Assembly: GCF_021283545.2 (NCBI RefSeq)
Contig: NZ_CP128540.1
Coordinates: forward strand, 2,391,501-2,455,500
Direction: 5' to 3'
Source: Pseudomonas alloputida
GTDB taxonomy: Bacteria; Pseudomonadota; Gammaproteobacteria; Pseudomonadales; Pseudomonadaceae
DNA length: 64,000 nucleotides
The notes under the pieces are model-generated. The model did no database searches and was not told the origin of the DNA. It saw only the letters and a program-made list of their open reading frames with translations. Both the position numbers and the translations under genes were made by a program. Positions 8,317 to 18,702 of the stretch are shown here, in pieces (the stretch's first letter is position 1; each line of letters opens with the position of its first letter).

Positions 8317-8592
8317 ATGACTCAGGGTCGAGTTGGCGAAGGTGTGGTGCGTCCGCGGTTATTCTGGCGGCTGTTGTTCGCGCAGGTGCTCGTGCTGGCT
8401 GCATTTCTTTACATCAGCCTGATCAGCCTGGGCGGTTATCTGTTGTTGCTGGGCTTCGATGCGGAGCACTCACAGCAGCAGCGTATGTTGGCCCTGGCCG
8501 GCGGTGGTATGATCATGTTGCTCAGCCTGTGGTTGCTGAAAGTGGCCATGCCGCGATGCATCAGCCCGACACTGGCCGAGCCGGAACGCTGA
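8317..8592 (+). CDS. Small two-helix membrane protein, unknown function
   Basis: 91 residues from ATG 8317. Two hydrophobic helices are visible (about residues 17-42, FAQVLVLAAFLYISLISLGG, and 54-74, MLALAGGGMIMLLSLWLL) with a basic N-terminus. No known domain is recognised. It precedes the histidine kinase gene on the same strand by 84 bases and may be independently transcribed. Confidence 0.6.
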   Translation: MTQGRVGEGVVRPRLFWRLLFAQVLVLAAFLYISLISLGGYLLLLGFDAEHSQQQRMLALAGGGMIMLLSLWLLKVAMPRCISPTLAEPER

Positions 8593-8676
8593 CTGCCTGT
8601 AGTCGTTCAGCTGTCTACTGGCAGACACTCCGGGCTACGCTCATTTCCTCCCTCCTGCTGTGCCAGTGGAGTTTGC

Positions 8677-9837
8677 ATGGTTTCAGCTGACTGCCTCGAC
8701 GCTTCCGTCATGCCCGCCCATCGTTACGAACAGCTGGTTCAGTCGGTGGTGGATTATGCCATCTACATGCTCGACCCTTCTGGCCATGTGGTGTCGTGGA
8801 ATGCCGGCGCGCAACGGATCAAGGGTTACCGTAGAGATGAAGTGATCGGCAAGCACTTTTCGTTGTTTTTCACGCCGCAGGATTGTGCGGATGGCCGCCC
8901 TGAGCGTCTGCTGTGCCAGGCGCTGGAGCAAGGTGTGGCGCAGGACGAAGGCTGGCGGGTGCGCAAGGACGGCACGCAGTTCTGGGCCTTGGCGGCACTG
9001 GATGTGATCCGTGATGAAAGTGGCCAGATCATTGGCCTGGCCAAGGTGACACGTGATATCACTGACCGTCGCGAGACGGCGCAGCAGCTCGACGCAGTGC
9101 GCGCCCAGCTGTTCCAGGCGCAGAAGCTTGAAGCCCTCGGCCAGTTGACCGGTGGTCTGGCGCACGACTTCAACAACATGTTGACCATTATCATCAGCTC
9201 GGCGCGCCTGGCGCTGGCCACCCAGGACCCGGCACGCACCCAGCGCATGTTGCAGCACATCCTCGATGCCAGCCAGCGTGGCACCGAACTGACCCAGCAA
9301 TTGCTCAGTTTTGCCCGTCACCGCAAGTTCGATGTGGCCAGCGTTGCCCCGGCAGAGCTGGTTAACGCTACGCGTGGCCTGCTTGAACATGCATTGCCAA
9401 GCTCGATTGACTTGAAGGTGTTGCTGCAACCGGACCTGCCGTTGATCGAGGTGGATGCCGGGCAACTGCAGATGGTGTTGCTCAACCTGTTGTTCAATGC
9501 CCGTGATGCCATCGACGGGCATGGCCGCATCAGCCTGACTGTCGATGTGGTCGAGTTGTTCGGCGAAGTTGAAGGGCTGAAGGGCAGCTTCGTGCGCTTC
9601 GAGGTGGAAGACAGCGGCGAAGGCATACCCACAGAGATACTGCCGCGCATCTTCGAGCCGTTTTTCACCACCAAGCCTTTCGGCAAGGGTACCGGCCTGG
9701 GGCTCAGCCAGGTCTATGGGTTCGCCCGGCAAAGTGGCGGTGCCATTTGTGTCGACAGCGAGCCTGGCCGGGGAACTTGCATGCGACTGTACTTGCCAAT
9801 GTATCAGAACCAGACGGATAGCCCACTCGACAGGTAG
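8677..9837 (+). CDS. PAS-domain sensor histidine kinase (HDFNN type)
   Basis: 386-residue soluble kinase. A PAS domain covers about residues 16-130 ([20 protein letters not shown]). The dimerisation/phosphoacceptor region carries [15 protein letters not shown] with His163, and the ATPase domain has the N box ([13 protein letters not shown]), G1 box (VEDSGEGIP) and G2 box ([14 protein letters not shown]). There is no membrane segment, so it senses a cytoplasmic cue. It is followed after 5 bases by a KaiC-like ATPase and then a lone receiver protein; the three likely form one signalling unit in which His163 phosphorylates Asp57 of the receiver. Confidence 0.93.
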   Translation: MVSADCLDASVMPAHRYEQLVQSVVDYAIYMLDPSGHVVSWNAGAQRIKGYRRDEVIGKHFSLFFTPQDCADGRPERLLCQALEQGVAQDEGWRVRKDGTQFWALAALDVIRDESGQIIGLAKVTRDITDRRETAQQLDAVRAQLFQAQKLEALGQLTGGLAHDFNNMLTIIISSARLALATQDPARTQRMLQHILDASQRGTELTQQLLSFARHRKFDVASVAPAELVNATRGLLEHALPSSIDLKVLLQPDLPLIEVDAGQLQMVLLNLLFNARDAIDGHGRISLTVDVVELFGEVEGLKGSFVRFEVEDSGEGIPTEILPRIFEPFFTTKPFGKGTGLGLSQVYGFARQSGGAICVDSEPGRGTCMRLYLPMYQNQTDSPLDR

Positions 9838-9842
9838 ACAAC

Positions 9843-11288
9843 ATGGCACAGGCACTGAAGCGGCTGGTAACGGGGATCGACGGGCTCGACGCGTTGCTCA
9901 AGGGTGGCCTGATAGCTGGCGCCTCCTACATTATCCAGGGGCCGCCGGGGGCCGGTAAGACCATCCTCGCCAATCAGCTGGCCTGCGGCCACGTGCGTGG
10001 CGGTGGTCGCGTGCTGGTGGCCACTTTGCTGAGCGAGTCGCACGAACGCTTGTTCCAGTACCTGTCCACGCTGGACTTCTTCGACCCGGCGCTGGTCGGT
10101 GACAAAATCCAGTTCGTCAGCGCCTTTGATACCCTAGAGCAGGACGGGCTGGATGCGGTGGTGCGGTTGCTGCGCCAGGAAATTGCCCGGCAACAGGCCA
10201 GCCTGCTGATCGTCGACGGTGTGCTCAATGCCCGGGTACGTGCGGAAACCGCGCTGGACACCAAGAAGTTCGTCTCTGAGCTGCAGGGGCATGCTGCCTT
10301 CGCCGGTTGCACCGTACTGTTGCTGACCAGTGCCCGGCTCGACGAGGGCAGCCCGGAACACACCATGGTCGATGGCGTGATCGAACTGGGTGAGCAACTG
10401 GTCGGCAGCCGCGCCGTGCGCCATGTCCAATTGCGCAAGACCCGCGGCAGTGGTGCGTTGTCGGGGCGTCACGAATGCCTTATCGATGAGTCCGGCATGC
10501 AGGTCTATCCTCGCCTGGAAGCGTTGTTCAGCCACCCCAGCCAATTGGGTAGTGGCACCTTGGCGCGTATCAGCAGCGGCGTACCAACCTTCGATGAAAT
10601 GCTTGGCGGTGGCTTGGCCACCGGGTCAGTCAGCCTGTTGATGGGGCCTTCGGGGATTGGCAAGACATCATTGGGCCTGGCCTTTCTGGGTGCCAGCACC
10701 CCGCAGGCACCGGGGTTGCATTTCGGTTTTTACGAAACACCCGAACGCCTGCGCAGCAAGGCCGCTTCGCTCGGTTACGATTTTGCCGCGATGGAGAAGG
10801 GCGGTAGCTTGCAGCTGTGCTGGCAGCCGACCACCGAGGGCTTGCTGGACCAGGTTGGCGCGCGATTACTGGAGCGTGTAGCGGCGCAGGGCAGCAAGCG
10901 CGTGGTGATCGACAGCCTTGGCGCATTCAGCCGCCTGGCTATTGACCCGACGCGGCTAAATGCGTTTTTCCGCGCGCTGGCGGGTGAGTTGCGCGCGCGC
11001 GATGTCAGCGTGATGCTGACCTGGGAGATGCGCGACATTTTCGGCGCGGAAATCAGCGCCCCCGCGCCGGACCTGTCGAGTATCGTCGACAACCTTATGC
11101 TGATGCGCTTTGTCGAACTGGACTCGCAACTACGGCGCATGCTGTCGGTCCTCAAGGTGCGTGACAGTCACCATGACCCGGCCTTGCACGAGCTGCTGAT
11201 CGTGCCGCAAGGCATTACCTTGCGCAAGGCGTTCGAAGGTGCCTGCGGTGTGCTTTCGGGAACGCCGACGCCGCAGGAGAGCGGGTGA
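9843..11288 (+). CDS. kaiC: KaiC-family double ATPase
   Basis: 481 residues with two RecA/KaiC domains. Walker A motifs are GPPGAGKT at residues 33-40 and GPSGIGKT near 268. In the second domain the segment DLSSIVDNL aligns with the cyanobacterial KaiC phosphorylation loop, so Ser412-Ser413 correspond to the Ser431-Thr432 autophosphorylation pair, while the Thr426 equivalent is Pro. No kaiA or kaiB is present. The operon with a PAS kinase and receiver resembles KaiC sets of non-phototrophs linked to stress signalling rather than a true clock. Hexamer formation and ATPase activity are expected from the family. Confidence 0.92.
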   Translation: MAQALKRLVTGIDGLDALLKGGLIAGASYIIQGPPGAGKTILANQLACGHVRGGGRVLVATLLSESHERLFQYLSTLDFFDPALVGDKIQFVSAFDTLEQDGLDAVVRLLRQEIARQQASLLIVDGVLNARVRAETALDTKKFVSELQGHAAFAGCTVLLLTSARLDEGSPEHTMVDGVIELGEQLVGSRAVRHVQLRKTRGSGALSGRHECLIDESGMQVYPRLEALFSHPSQLGSGTLARISSGVPTFDEMLGGGLATGSVSLLMGPSGIGKTSLGLAFLGASTPQAPGLHFGFYETPERLRSKAASLGYDFAAMEKGGSLQLCWQPTTEGLLDQVGARLLERVAAQGSKRVVIDSLGAFSRLAIDPTRLNAFFRALAGELRARDVSVMLTWEMRDIFGAEISAPAPDLSSIVDNLMLMRFVELDSQLRRMLSVLKVRDSHHDPALHELLIVPQGITLRKAFEGACGVLSGTPTPQESG

Positions 11289-11653
11289 CGGACGAGCCGA
11301 TGAACACCATCCTGATTGTCGATGACGAATACCTGATCGCCGATATCCTCGGGTTTGCCTTGGAGGACGAAGGTTTCCTGGTGGAAAAGGCGAGCAATGG
11401 CTGCAAAGCACTGGAGGCGTTGAAGGAAAAACGCGTGCAGCTGGTGATTACCGACTACATGATGCCGCTACTCAACGGTGAGGAGTTGGCGCGTGCCATC
11501 CGCGAAGACCCGGCGTTAAGCGAGTTGCCGGTCATCCTCATGAGCGGCGCACAGGCCAGCCAAGGATGCCCGGCTCTGTTTGCCGCAATATTCGACAAAC
11601 CGTTCGACATGGATGAGATGATCGCCACGGTGCATCAGTTAATAGGCACCTGA
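11285..11653 (+). CDS. Single-domain response regulator (receiver)
   Basis: 122 residues, receiver domain only: acidic pair in LIVDDEYL, phosphoacceptor Asp57 in VITDYMMPLLNG, switch Ser in ILMSGAQ and Lys in FDKPF. The GTG start at 11285 overlaps the kaiC stop codon (GTGA) and has AGGAG just upstream, which favours it over ATG 11300 and implies translational coupling. Without an output domain it must act by protein contact or phosphotransfer, most simply between the upstream kinase and KaiC. Confidence 0.92.
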   Translation: MTDEPMNTILIVDDEYLIADILGFALEDEGFLVEKASNGCKALEALKEKRVQLVITDYMMPLLNGEELARAIREDPALSELPVILMSGAQASQGCPALFAAIFDKPFDMDEMIATVHQLIGT

Positions 11654-11692
11654 GGCTGGCGGTCGAGCGCATCCATGCCCCTCGGGTGACGC

Positions 11693-11890
11693 TCAGTGTG
11701 TGTCTTCGTGTTTCTCCGGAGCCGGGCTGCCGGCCTGGATGCGTTTGAAAATCTCTTCTCGATGGACCTGAACATCTTTCGGTGCATCGATACCGATCCT
11801 CACCTGCATCCCTTTGACGCCCAGAATGGTGACTTTGATGTCATCGTTGATGACGATGCTTTCGCCAACCTTACGGGTGAGTATCAGCAT
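11693..11890 (-). CDS. csrA: CsrA/Rsm-family post-transcriptional regulator
   Basis: 65 residues starting at [16 protein letters not shown], the canonical CsrA N-terminus, preceded by AAGGAG. The RNA-contacting residues Leu4, Thr5, Arg6 and the Arg44 region ([10 protein letters not shown]) are conserved. The tail [10 protein letters not shown] is family-variable. It binds GGA motifs in mRNA leaders and represses translation or alters stability. P. putida strains carry several paralogues (RsmA, RsmE, RsmI); the non-typical tail suggests this is not the principal RsmA, but the paralogue assignment is from memory only. The 253-base region upstream holds its promoter and no other gene. Confidence 0.93.
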   Translation of the reverse strand: MLILTRKVGESIVINDDIKVTILGVKGMQVRIGIDAPKDVQVHREEIFKRIQAGSPAPEKHEDTH

Positions 11891-12143
11891 GTAGTTCTCC
11901 TTGGTGATGTATAAGTCCGCTGGGCTAGTTGCCGCGGCGGCGGGAGCTTGTCCCTCTTCCTTCTCATTAAAGACGCTTTCGGCGGATAGTAATTCCCCGA
12001 CAGACAAATTCTGTTGCGTGTCTTCAGTTGCAGGTGCCAAAGCAAACCGTCAACGGTTTGTCGGCCAAGGTGCTCGCTGGCAAGAATAGGGGGGTTGGCG
12101 GCTAATGGGAAATTTCTTCGCATCATGGGCTGAATAGACAAGC

Positions 12144-13166
12144 TCAATGGTCCTCCTGTTCCTCAAGTGCCTGAAGAAACAACAGCAAGGCCACTTCCTC
12201 CGGGTCCAGGCCTTTGCGCACACGGTTTTTCGGCAAATTGGCCAGGCGCCCCAAGGCATAGTGCTCCAGAACTGCCGGGTGGATGTAGCAGCGCCGGCAC
12301 ACTGCCGGCGTATTGCCCAGGCGCGTGGCTACCTGGCGGACTATTGCGGCGACCTGGCGTTTGGCTTCACTCTCCGGCTCCCAGGCCAAGGGCTTTAGCA
12401 GGTTCAATGCCAGGCTGCTGCCGGCCCAGGTGCGATAGTCCTTGGCAGTAAAGTCGGCACCGGTCAACTGCTGCAGAAACTGATTGACCTCGCTGGAGCC
12501 GACACTATGGCGCTGGCCATCTTCATCCAGGTACTGAAACAGTGCCTGCCCAGGCAGTTCCATGCAGCGTTTGAGTAGGTTGGCCAAGCGCCGGTCGTTG
12601 AGGGTGACGTTGTGTTCGACGCCGCGCTTGCCGCGGAACTGGAAGCGGATAGTGCTGCCTTTGACCTGCACATGGCGATTGCGCAGGGTGGTCAATCCGT
12701 ACGACCGGTTATCGCGCAGGTAGCGCTGGTTGCCGATGCGGATCAGGGTGTGGTCCAGCAGGCTCACCACCAGCGCCATGACTTTTTCCCGGTCCAGCCC
12801 TGGCCGCGCCAAGTGGGCTTCCAGCTGTGTGCGCAGCTTTGGCAGGGCTTGGGCGAACGCAAGCATGCGCCCGTATTTGTGCTGGTCGCGCAGTTCGCGC
12901 CACTGTGCGTGGTAGCGGTACTGCTTGCGGCCACGGGCATCGCGGCCGGTGGCTTGCAGGTGGCCTTGCGGATCGGCGCAGATCCACACATCCGTGTAGG
13001 CCGGGGGGATCACCAATGCGGCGATGCGCGCAAGGGTTTCGCTGTCGCGTACCCGTTGGCCATCGGCATCCAGGTAGATGAAACGGTCGCGCCAGCGCCG
13101 ACGGGTCAGGCCCGGCTGACTGTCGTCAACGTAGTGCAGGGTGCGCGGCAGGGGGCAGTCAAGCAT
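12144..13166 (-). CDS. DNA topoisomerase IB (poxvirus type)
   Basis: 340 residues. The catalytic core shows DHTLIRIGNQRYLRDNRSYG, KGSTIRFQFRGKRG, KDYRTWAGSSLA and the nucleophile Tyr294 in AVCRRCYIHPAVLEHY. The enzyme relaxes supercoils by transient 3'-phosphotyrosine linkage and needs neither ATP nor magnesium. Length and motif order are complete. It stands alone, between csrA and the mod operon, all on the minus strand. Confidence 0.92.
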   Translation of the reverse strand: MLDCPLPRTLHYVDDSQPGLTRRRWRDRFIYLDADGQRVRDSETLARIAALVIPPAYTDVWICADPQGHLQATGRDARGRKQYRYHAQWRELRDQHKYGRMLAFAQALPKLRTQLEAHLARPGLDREKVMALVVSLLDHTLIRIGNQRYLRDNRSYGLTTLRNRHVQVKGSTIRFQFRGKRGVEHNVTLNDRRLANLLKRCMELPGQALFQYLDEDGQRHSVGSSEVNQFLQQLTGADFTAKDYRTWAGSSLALNLLKPLAWEPESEAKRQVAAIVRQVATRLGNTPAVCRRCYIHPAVLEHYALGRLANLPKNRVRKGLDPEEVALLLFLQALEEQEDH

Positions 13167-13223
13167 GGGCGGCGGGCCTCGATCAGGTCACTGATCAATG
13201 GACAATACGCGCGCTGAGGATGC

Positions 13224-14315
13224 TCAACCCAAAAGGGCCACCGACTTGATCTGGGCGAACAGTATCTGCCCTGTGTGCAAGCCGAGCTGGTCTGCCGAGA
13301 AGCGGGTGATGCGTGCAAGCAGGGCATTGCCGCCAGCATCCAGGCTGACCAGCACATGCGCCGGGTTGGCCGCCGGGCAGCTCTCGCGCACACGCACCGG
13401 CAGGCGGTTGAGGATGCTCGATGCGCTATCCGCCGCCAGTGCCAGGCTGACATCCCGGGCCTGCACCTTGACGCGCAGGGTGCTGCCCATCACCTGCGCC
13501 GCGTGGGTGATGCGCAGCAGCGGCCCGCTGCTGCCGGGCAGGCGCAGGTCCAGCAGGCCGTAATGCGGGTCGTGCCCAACCACCCTACCTTCGAACACGA
13601 CGCCGGCGTCGTCGCCCTGGGCCAGCGACAGGTCAAGGCGAGCCAGGGTTTCGCCGATCGGGCCGCTGGCGATCGCCCGGCCTTGTTCCAGCAACACCAG
13701 GTGGTCGGCCAGCCGCGCGACTTCATCCTGGGCGTGGCTGACATATATCAGAGGGATATCCAGTTCGTCGTGCAGGCGCTCCAGGAAGGGCAGTATCTCG
13801 CGCTTGCGCGGGCTGTCGAGGGCTGCCAGCGGCTCGTCCATCAACAACAGCCGCGGGCTGCTGAGCAGGGCGCGGGCAATACCCACCCGCTGCGCCTCGC
13901 CACCCGACAGGGTTGCCGGGCGGCGGTCCAGCAAGTGGCCGATACCCAGCAGTTGGCACGCCTGGTCGAGGCTGACCTTGCGTTCAGCGGGCGCTACCCG
14001 GCGCCAGCCGAACGTCAGGTTGCCGCGCACCGACAGGTGCGGGAACAGGCTGGCTTCCTGGAACACGTAGCCCACCGGGCGCAGGTGCGGTGCCTGGAAG
14101 TAGCCTCGGGTGCTGTCTTCCCAGACTTCGCCGTTGACTTCGATATAGGCGCTGGCGGCCCGTTCCAGCCCGGCCAGGCAGCGCAGGCAGCTGGTCTTGC
14201 CGGAGCCAGAGTGGCCGAACAGCGCGCTGATGCCGCGCCCGGGCAGGTGCAGGTTGACGTCCAGGGTAAAGTCGTCGCGTGCCAGTTTCAGGTGCGCCAC
14301 AATCGATGCGGTCAT
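13224..14315 (-). CDS. modC: Molybdate ABC transporter ATP-binding protein
   Basis: 363 residues from ATG 14315 ([20 protein letters not shown]). Walker A is GHSGSGKT, the signature [16 protein letters not shown], Walker [12 protein letters not shown]. The C-terminal 100 residues form the TOBE/MOP-like molybdate-binding regulatory domain seen in ModC. It is the last gene of modABC, starting one base past the end of modB. It powers molybdate import for molybdenum cofactor enzymes. Confidence 0.95.
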
Positions 14316-14316
14316 T

Positions 14317-14996
14317 TCAGCTCCAGCCAGCTTTGCCGCGGCGTCCAGCGTACAGCAGGAGCAGCACCAGGAAAGAGAACACCAGCATGGCACCGGCCAG
14401 CCAGTGGGCCTGCGAATACTCCATGGCTTCGACGTGATCGAAAATCTGCACCGAAACCACGCGAGTCTTGTCGGGGATGTTGCCGCCGATCATCAGTACG
14501 ACGCCAAACTCGCCCACCGTGTGGGCAAAGCCGAGGATGCTGGCAGTGACGAAGCCAGGGCGGGCCAGCGGCAGCACCACATGAACGAAGGTATCCCATG
14601 GGCTGGCTCGCAGAGTAGCGGCGACTTCCAGGGGGCGCTGGCCGATCGCGCCAAAGGCATTCTGCAGGGGTTGCACCACGAACGGCATGGAGTACACCGT
14701 CGAGCCAATCACCAGGCCTGTGAAGCTGAACACCACACTGCCCAGGCCTAGCGCCTGGGTGGCCTGACCAAGCCAGCCGTGCGGGCCAAGGGCGATCAAC
14801 AGGTAAAAACCGATCACCGTCGGTGGCAGTACCAGCGGCAGTGCCACCACCGCACCCACCGGCCCGCGCAGCCAAGAGCGCGTGCGCGCGAGCCACCAGG
14901 CGACGGGTGTGCCGATGATCAGCAGGATCAGGGTGGTCAGGCTGGCCAGTTTTACGGTCAGCCAGATGGCGCCCAGGTCACTGGCATCGAGTGGCA

Positions 14997-14997
<1 letters not shown>
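14317..14997 (-). CDS. modB: Molybdate ABC transporter permease
   Basis: 226 residues with five to six transmembrane helices. The cytoplasmic EAA loop ([25 protein letters not shown]) couples to ModC. The start [19 protein letters not shown] is standard for ModB. Its ATG overlaps the stop of modA (TGATG), indicating translational coupling. Confidence 0.95.
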
Positions 14998-15773
<776 letters not shown>

Positions 15774-15805
15774 TTATCGTTATAGCCTTAACTATATAGC
15801 GATAA
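15774..15805 (-). promoter_or_regulatory. ModE-like operator upstream of modABC
   Basis: The interrupted palindrome TTATCG-T-TATA ... TATATA-GCGATAA starts 18 bases before modA. Both half-sites fit the ModE consensus (CGYTATA ... TATAACG type). ModE bound to molybdate represses mod transcription when the metal is plentiful. No modE gene is in the window. Confidence 0.75.
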
Positions 15806-15837
15806 GCCATTGGCCGTGAAGAGGCCATGCCTGCCTG

Positions 15838-16923
15838 TCAGAATGCCTGGTGACCGATCACTGCCAATGCCTTACCGGCAATCTCCCGGGTCAGCTCACC
15901 CGCCGGCATGTGCCGGCCTAGCCGTAACGCCTGCCCCGACCACAGATTGCTGAAATCACTCTTACCCTGCGGATCGGTGATCGCCCGTAAAGGCATCAAT
16001 GCCCCGCCCGCCAGCGGGAAGCGCGGTGCAAGCTCGCTCATCGGCCCCAGCTCGCGCATGAGGCGATTGTTGATGCCGCGCGCCGGGCGGCCGGTGAACA
16101 GGTTGGTCAGGGCGGTGTCGCTGGCAGGCGCGCTGTCCAGCGCCTGGCGATGCGCTGGCGACACCTTGGCCTCGGGGCAGAACAGGTAAGCCGTGCCGAT
16201 CTGCACTGCCGAGGCACCCAGGGCCAGTGCCGCCAACAGCCCGCGGTGGTCGCCGATACCACCGGCGGCAATCACCGGCACGCCGACGGCATCGGCCACC
16301 TGCGGTACGAGCGCGAAGGTGCCTATCTGGCTGGTGATGTCATCGCTGAGGAACATGCCGCGATGGCCACCGGCTTCATACCCCATGGCGATGATCGCAT
16401 CGCAGCCATTGCGCTCCAGCCAGGCCGCTTCTTCCACGGTCGTGGCGCTGGACAGTACCTTGGCACCGCTGGCCTTTACCCGCTGCAGCAGTTCGGCCTG
16501 CGGCAGGCCGAAATGGAAGCTCACCACCTCCGGGCGCAACGCTTCGACCAGCAGGCAGCTCTGCTCGTCGAAAGGCGCACGGTTGGACACCGGCGTGGGC
16601 GCCGTGAAATCGGCGCCCACTTCGCTGTAATAAGGCTCAAGTGCCTGCTTCCAGCGCGCATCGCGCTCGGCATCGGGCGCTGGCGGCTGGTGGCAGAAGA
16701 AGTTCAGGTTCAGCGGGCGCCCCGGGCAGCCGGCGCGGAATGCAGCGATCTCGGCGCGCACCTGTTCGCCGCTGAGCATGGCGCAGGGCAGGGCGCCCAG
16801 CCCACCTGCCTGGCCCACAGCGATGGCCATGGCCGAGCCGGTCGCCCCCGCCATGGGTGCCTGCAGAATGGGCAGCTCGATGCCCAGCAGGTTGAGGATA
16901 CGGCGGTCGGGCCAATGGCTCAT
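15838..16923 (-). CDS. Nitronate monooxygenase (NMO, FMN-dependent)
   Basis: 361 residues with the TIM-barrel of class I nitronate monooxygenases. MLSGEQVRAEIAAFRAG, LNLNFFCHQPP, GYEAGGHRGMF (FMN phosphate/active-site region) and AAGGIGDHRGLLAALALGA are visible. These enzymes oxidise toxic propionate-3-nitronate and other nitronates with O2. It is monocistronic. Confidence 0.88.
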   Translation of the reverse strand: MSHWPDRRILNLLGIELPILQAPMAGATGSAMAIAVGQAGGLGALPCAMLSGEQVRAEIAAFRAGCPGRPLNLNFFCHQPPAPDAERDARWKQALEPYYSEVGADFTAPTPVSNRAPFDEQSCLLVEALRPEVVSFHFGLPQAELLQRVKASGAKVLSSATTVEEAAWLERNGCDAIIAMGYEAGGHRGMFLSDDITSQIGTFALVPQVADAVGVPVIAAGGIGDHRGLLAALALGASAVQIGTAYLFCPEAKVSPAHRQALDSAPASDTALTNLFTGRPARGINNRLMRELGPMSELAPRFPLAGGALMPLRAITDPQGKSDFSNLWSGQALRLGRHMPAGELTREIAGKALAVIGHQAF

Positions 16924-16974
16924 GCGATTCTCCTTGCGTGGGGCGAGCGCTGCGGCGGGGGCTTGCGGCGAGTC

Positions 16975-17145
16975 TTACAGGGCCTTGCTGACCTGGATGT
17001 CGCTGATTTTCTCGGCGTCTTCGCCGTGGATCTTGCGCAGGGCCTCGAGGGCTTGCTCTTGCGAGGCATCGGGCATCAGCGCGAAATCCCAGCGACGCTG
17101 GCCGTCGAGCTTGTATTTGATGACGTACTTGATGGTCTGGGTCAT
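16975..17145 (-). CDS. Small conserved protein downstream of the DUF1883 gene
   Basis: 56 residues (starts MTQTIKYVIKYKLDGQRRWD), ending VSKAL. An AAGG motif lies upstream of the ATG, which is 7 bases after the stop of the DUF1883 gene, so both are surely one transcript. The protein is mixed helix and strand with no export signal. I know no function. Confidence 0.65.
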   Translation of the reverse strand: MTQTIKYVIKYKLDGQRRWDFALMPDASQEQALEALRKIHGEDAEKISDIQVSKAL

Positions 17146-17152
17146 GGTGGCC

Positions 17153-17455
17153 TTATCTGAGTTTCGACGACGAACGACGGATGATCTTGATCTTGTGGGT
17201 CAGCGTTGGCTTGCGGGTGACCGAGATCGGGCGAGTGGTGACGGTATCGATGGTGATGTTCCAGAAGCCGGTGCTGGGTACGGTGATCTTCGCCGGAAAC
17301 TTCTCGAAATGGCCGCCGTGGTAGGTATGACGGCCGCCGTTCTTGAAGCTGCGGAAGTTGGCGTCGTTCATCAGGCGGATATTGCAGCGCTGGGAGCACT
17401 CGATGACGACAATATCGTCCTCGTTGAGGTGCTCGCGCTGGTGTACGAATTTCAT
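17153..17455 (-). CDS. DUF1883-domain protein
   Basis: 100 residues from ATG 17455, which has GGAG upstream. It begins MKFVHQREHLNEDDIVVIEC and has a beta-rich core (NDANFRSFKNGGRHTYHGGHF, then TVPSTGFWNITIDTV) ending in a basic tail (KIKIIRRSSSKLR), the DUF1883 pattern. In other proteins DUF1883 occurs beside TIR or effector-type domains, but its activity is unknown. The first 15 residues of the longer frame (to 17500) are unlikely to be translated. Confidence 0.75.
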   Translation of the reverse strand: MKFVHQREHLNEDDIVVIECSQRCNIRLMNDANFRSFKNGGRHTYHGGHFEKFPAKITVPSTGFWNITIDTVTTRPISVTRKPTLTHKIKIIRRSSSKLR

Positions 17456-17614
17456 GTGATGCTCCGCAAGGTTTGGATCTGCAAAAGCAAAAGATACCAC
17501 GATGTGCCGTTACACTGCCGCGTTGATCGCCGGGCGTAGATAATTCTGCCAAAGCAGGGAGCAAAACCGCCTGGATGTGGTCGAAGCGAATTCTTGAAGG
17601 CAGAGGTGCAGCAA

Positions 17615-17974
17615 ATGAAGTGGATGGTGGCGGCGTTGTCGGTTGCGCTCGGTGGCTGCGTGAGCGTCGCGGAGCTGGAGCAATCGCGTGAAACGATGGA
17701 TGTGATCTCTGGCAAGAGCCCACGCGCCTATGCCGACTGCGTAAAGGAGAAGCTTGCCGATACGCGTGACCCGCTGACCGAAGAGCAGCGTGGCGACGGC
17801 CTGCGGCTGATCGTACCGCAGAAAATCACCTCAGGTGCCGGCCCAGCGGCGCTGGTGGATATCGACAAGCGCGGCAGCGGCAGCAGCATCAAACTGCACG
17901 AGCGGCTGAATAACTTCCCGCTGCGCCTTGGCGATGTGCGCACTGCGGCAACGCAATGCATCTCCGGAAGTTGA
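17615..17974 (+). CDS. Small lipoprotein, unknown function
   Basis: 119 residues from ATG 17615 (GAGG upstream). The N-terminus MKWMVAALSVALGGCVSVAE is a lipoprotein signal with lipobox LGGC, so the mature protein is lipid-anchored at Cys15. Two further cysteines (YADCVKEK and ATQCISG) may form a disulfide in the periplasm. No known domain is recognised. It is divergent from the DUF1883 operon. Confidence 0.7.
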   Translation: MKWMVAALSVALGGCVSVAELEQSRETMDVISGKSPRAYADCVKEKLADTRDPLTEEQRGDGLRLIVPQKITSGAGPAALVDIDKRGSGSSIKLHERLNNFPLRLGDVRTAATQCISGS

Positions 17975-18051
17975 TCTGAAGCAACGGGTCCTCCTTTCTC
18001 TGCTTATATGTTTTAAGCCTAAACATATAACAAAAGAAAAGGAGATTCGTG

Positions 18052-18702
18052 ATGACACCGTTGAGACGCGTGATGATCGGCAGCTTGCTGATCCTGGCCT
18101 GGCCCGCGGCACATGCCGCCGACGGTCAGAAGGTCTTCACCCAGGGGGGGGCCAACCCCGCCGCCATGGCCTGCCTGGGTTGCCACGGCCCGGACGGCAA
18201 TGGCATTGCGGCTGCCGGCTTTCCACGTTTGGCCGGGCTACCGGCCGGTTATCTTGCCAAGCAGTTGCAGGACTGGCGCAACGGCAGCCGCAAGCAGCCA
18301 GTGATGGAACCTTTGGCCAAGGCCCTGAGCGACGACGAAATCAAGGCCGTCAGTACCTACCTGGCCAGCCTGCCGGCAGTGCCCGCTGGCGACCTGCACC
18401 GCCAGCAGATTGCCGATGACCCGACTACCCGCATGGCCCTGTACGGCGACTGGAGCCGGCAGATTCCTGGTTGCGTGCAATGCCACGGGCCGGGTGGCGG
18501 CGGGGTGGGCGAACACTTCCCACCCTTGGCCGGCCAGCCCGCCAGTTACCTGGTGGCACAGCTCAATGCCTGGCGCGACGGCAGCCGCAGCAATGACCCC
18601 AACCAGCTGATGGTCGGCGTGGCCAAGGCCATGACCGATGAGGAGATCAAGGCCGTTGCCGAGTTCTTCGCCCGCCCCGCCAGCCAGGAGGTCACGCCAT
18701 GA
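18052..18702 (+). CDS. Dihaem cytochrome c (c4-like; candidate TsdB)
   Basis: 216 residues from ATG 18052, GGAG 7 bases upstream. A signal peptide (WPAAHAADG) precedes two class I haem domains with CLGCH (Cys41/Cys44/His45) and CVQCH (Cys141/Cys144/His145), each followed by a PLAGQPASYL-type segment. This is the cytochrome c4 layout. It overlaps the next gene by ATGA. The pair c4-like cytochrome plus TsdA-like cytochrome is known in bacteria as tsdBA, where TsdB accepts electrons from thiosulfate dehydrogenase in the periplasm. Confidence 0.85.
   Translation: MTPLRRVMIGSLLILAWPAAHAADGQKVFTQGGANPAAMACLGCHGPDGNGIAAAGFPRLAGLPAGYLAKQLQDWRNGSRKQPVMEPLAKALSDDEIKAVSTYLASLPAVPAGDLHRQQIADDPTTRMALYGDWSRQIPGCVQCHGPGGGGVGEHFPPLAGQPASYLVAQLNAWRDGSRSNDPNQLMVGVAKAMTDEEIKAVAEFFARPASQEVTP

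Noticed and set aside
8683..9855. 390-residue minus-strand frame opposite the histidine kinase
   Set aside because: High-GC antisense frame; the kinase motifs are unambiguous on the plus strand.
13275..14549. 424-residue plus-strand frame opposite modC/modB
   Set aside because: Shadow of modBC, Gln/Ala/Arg-rich, no ribosome-binding site or domain.
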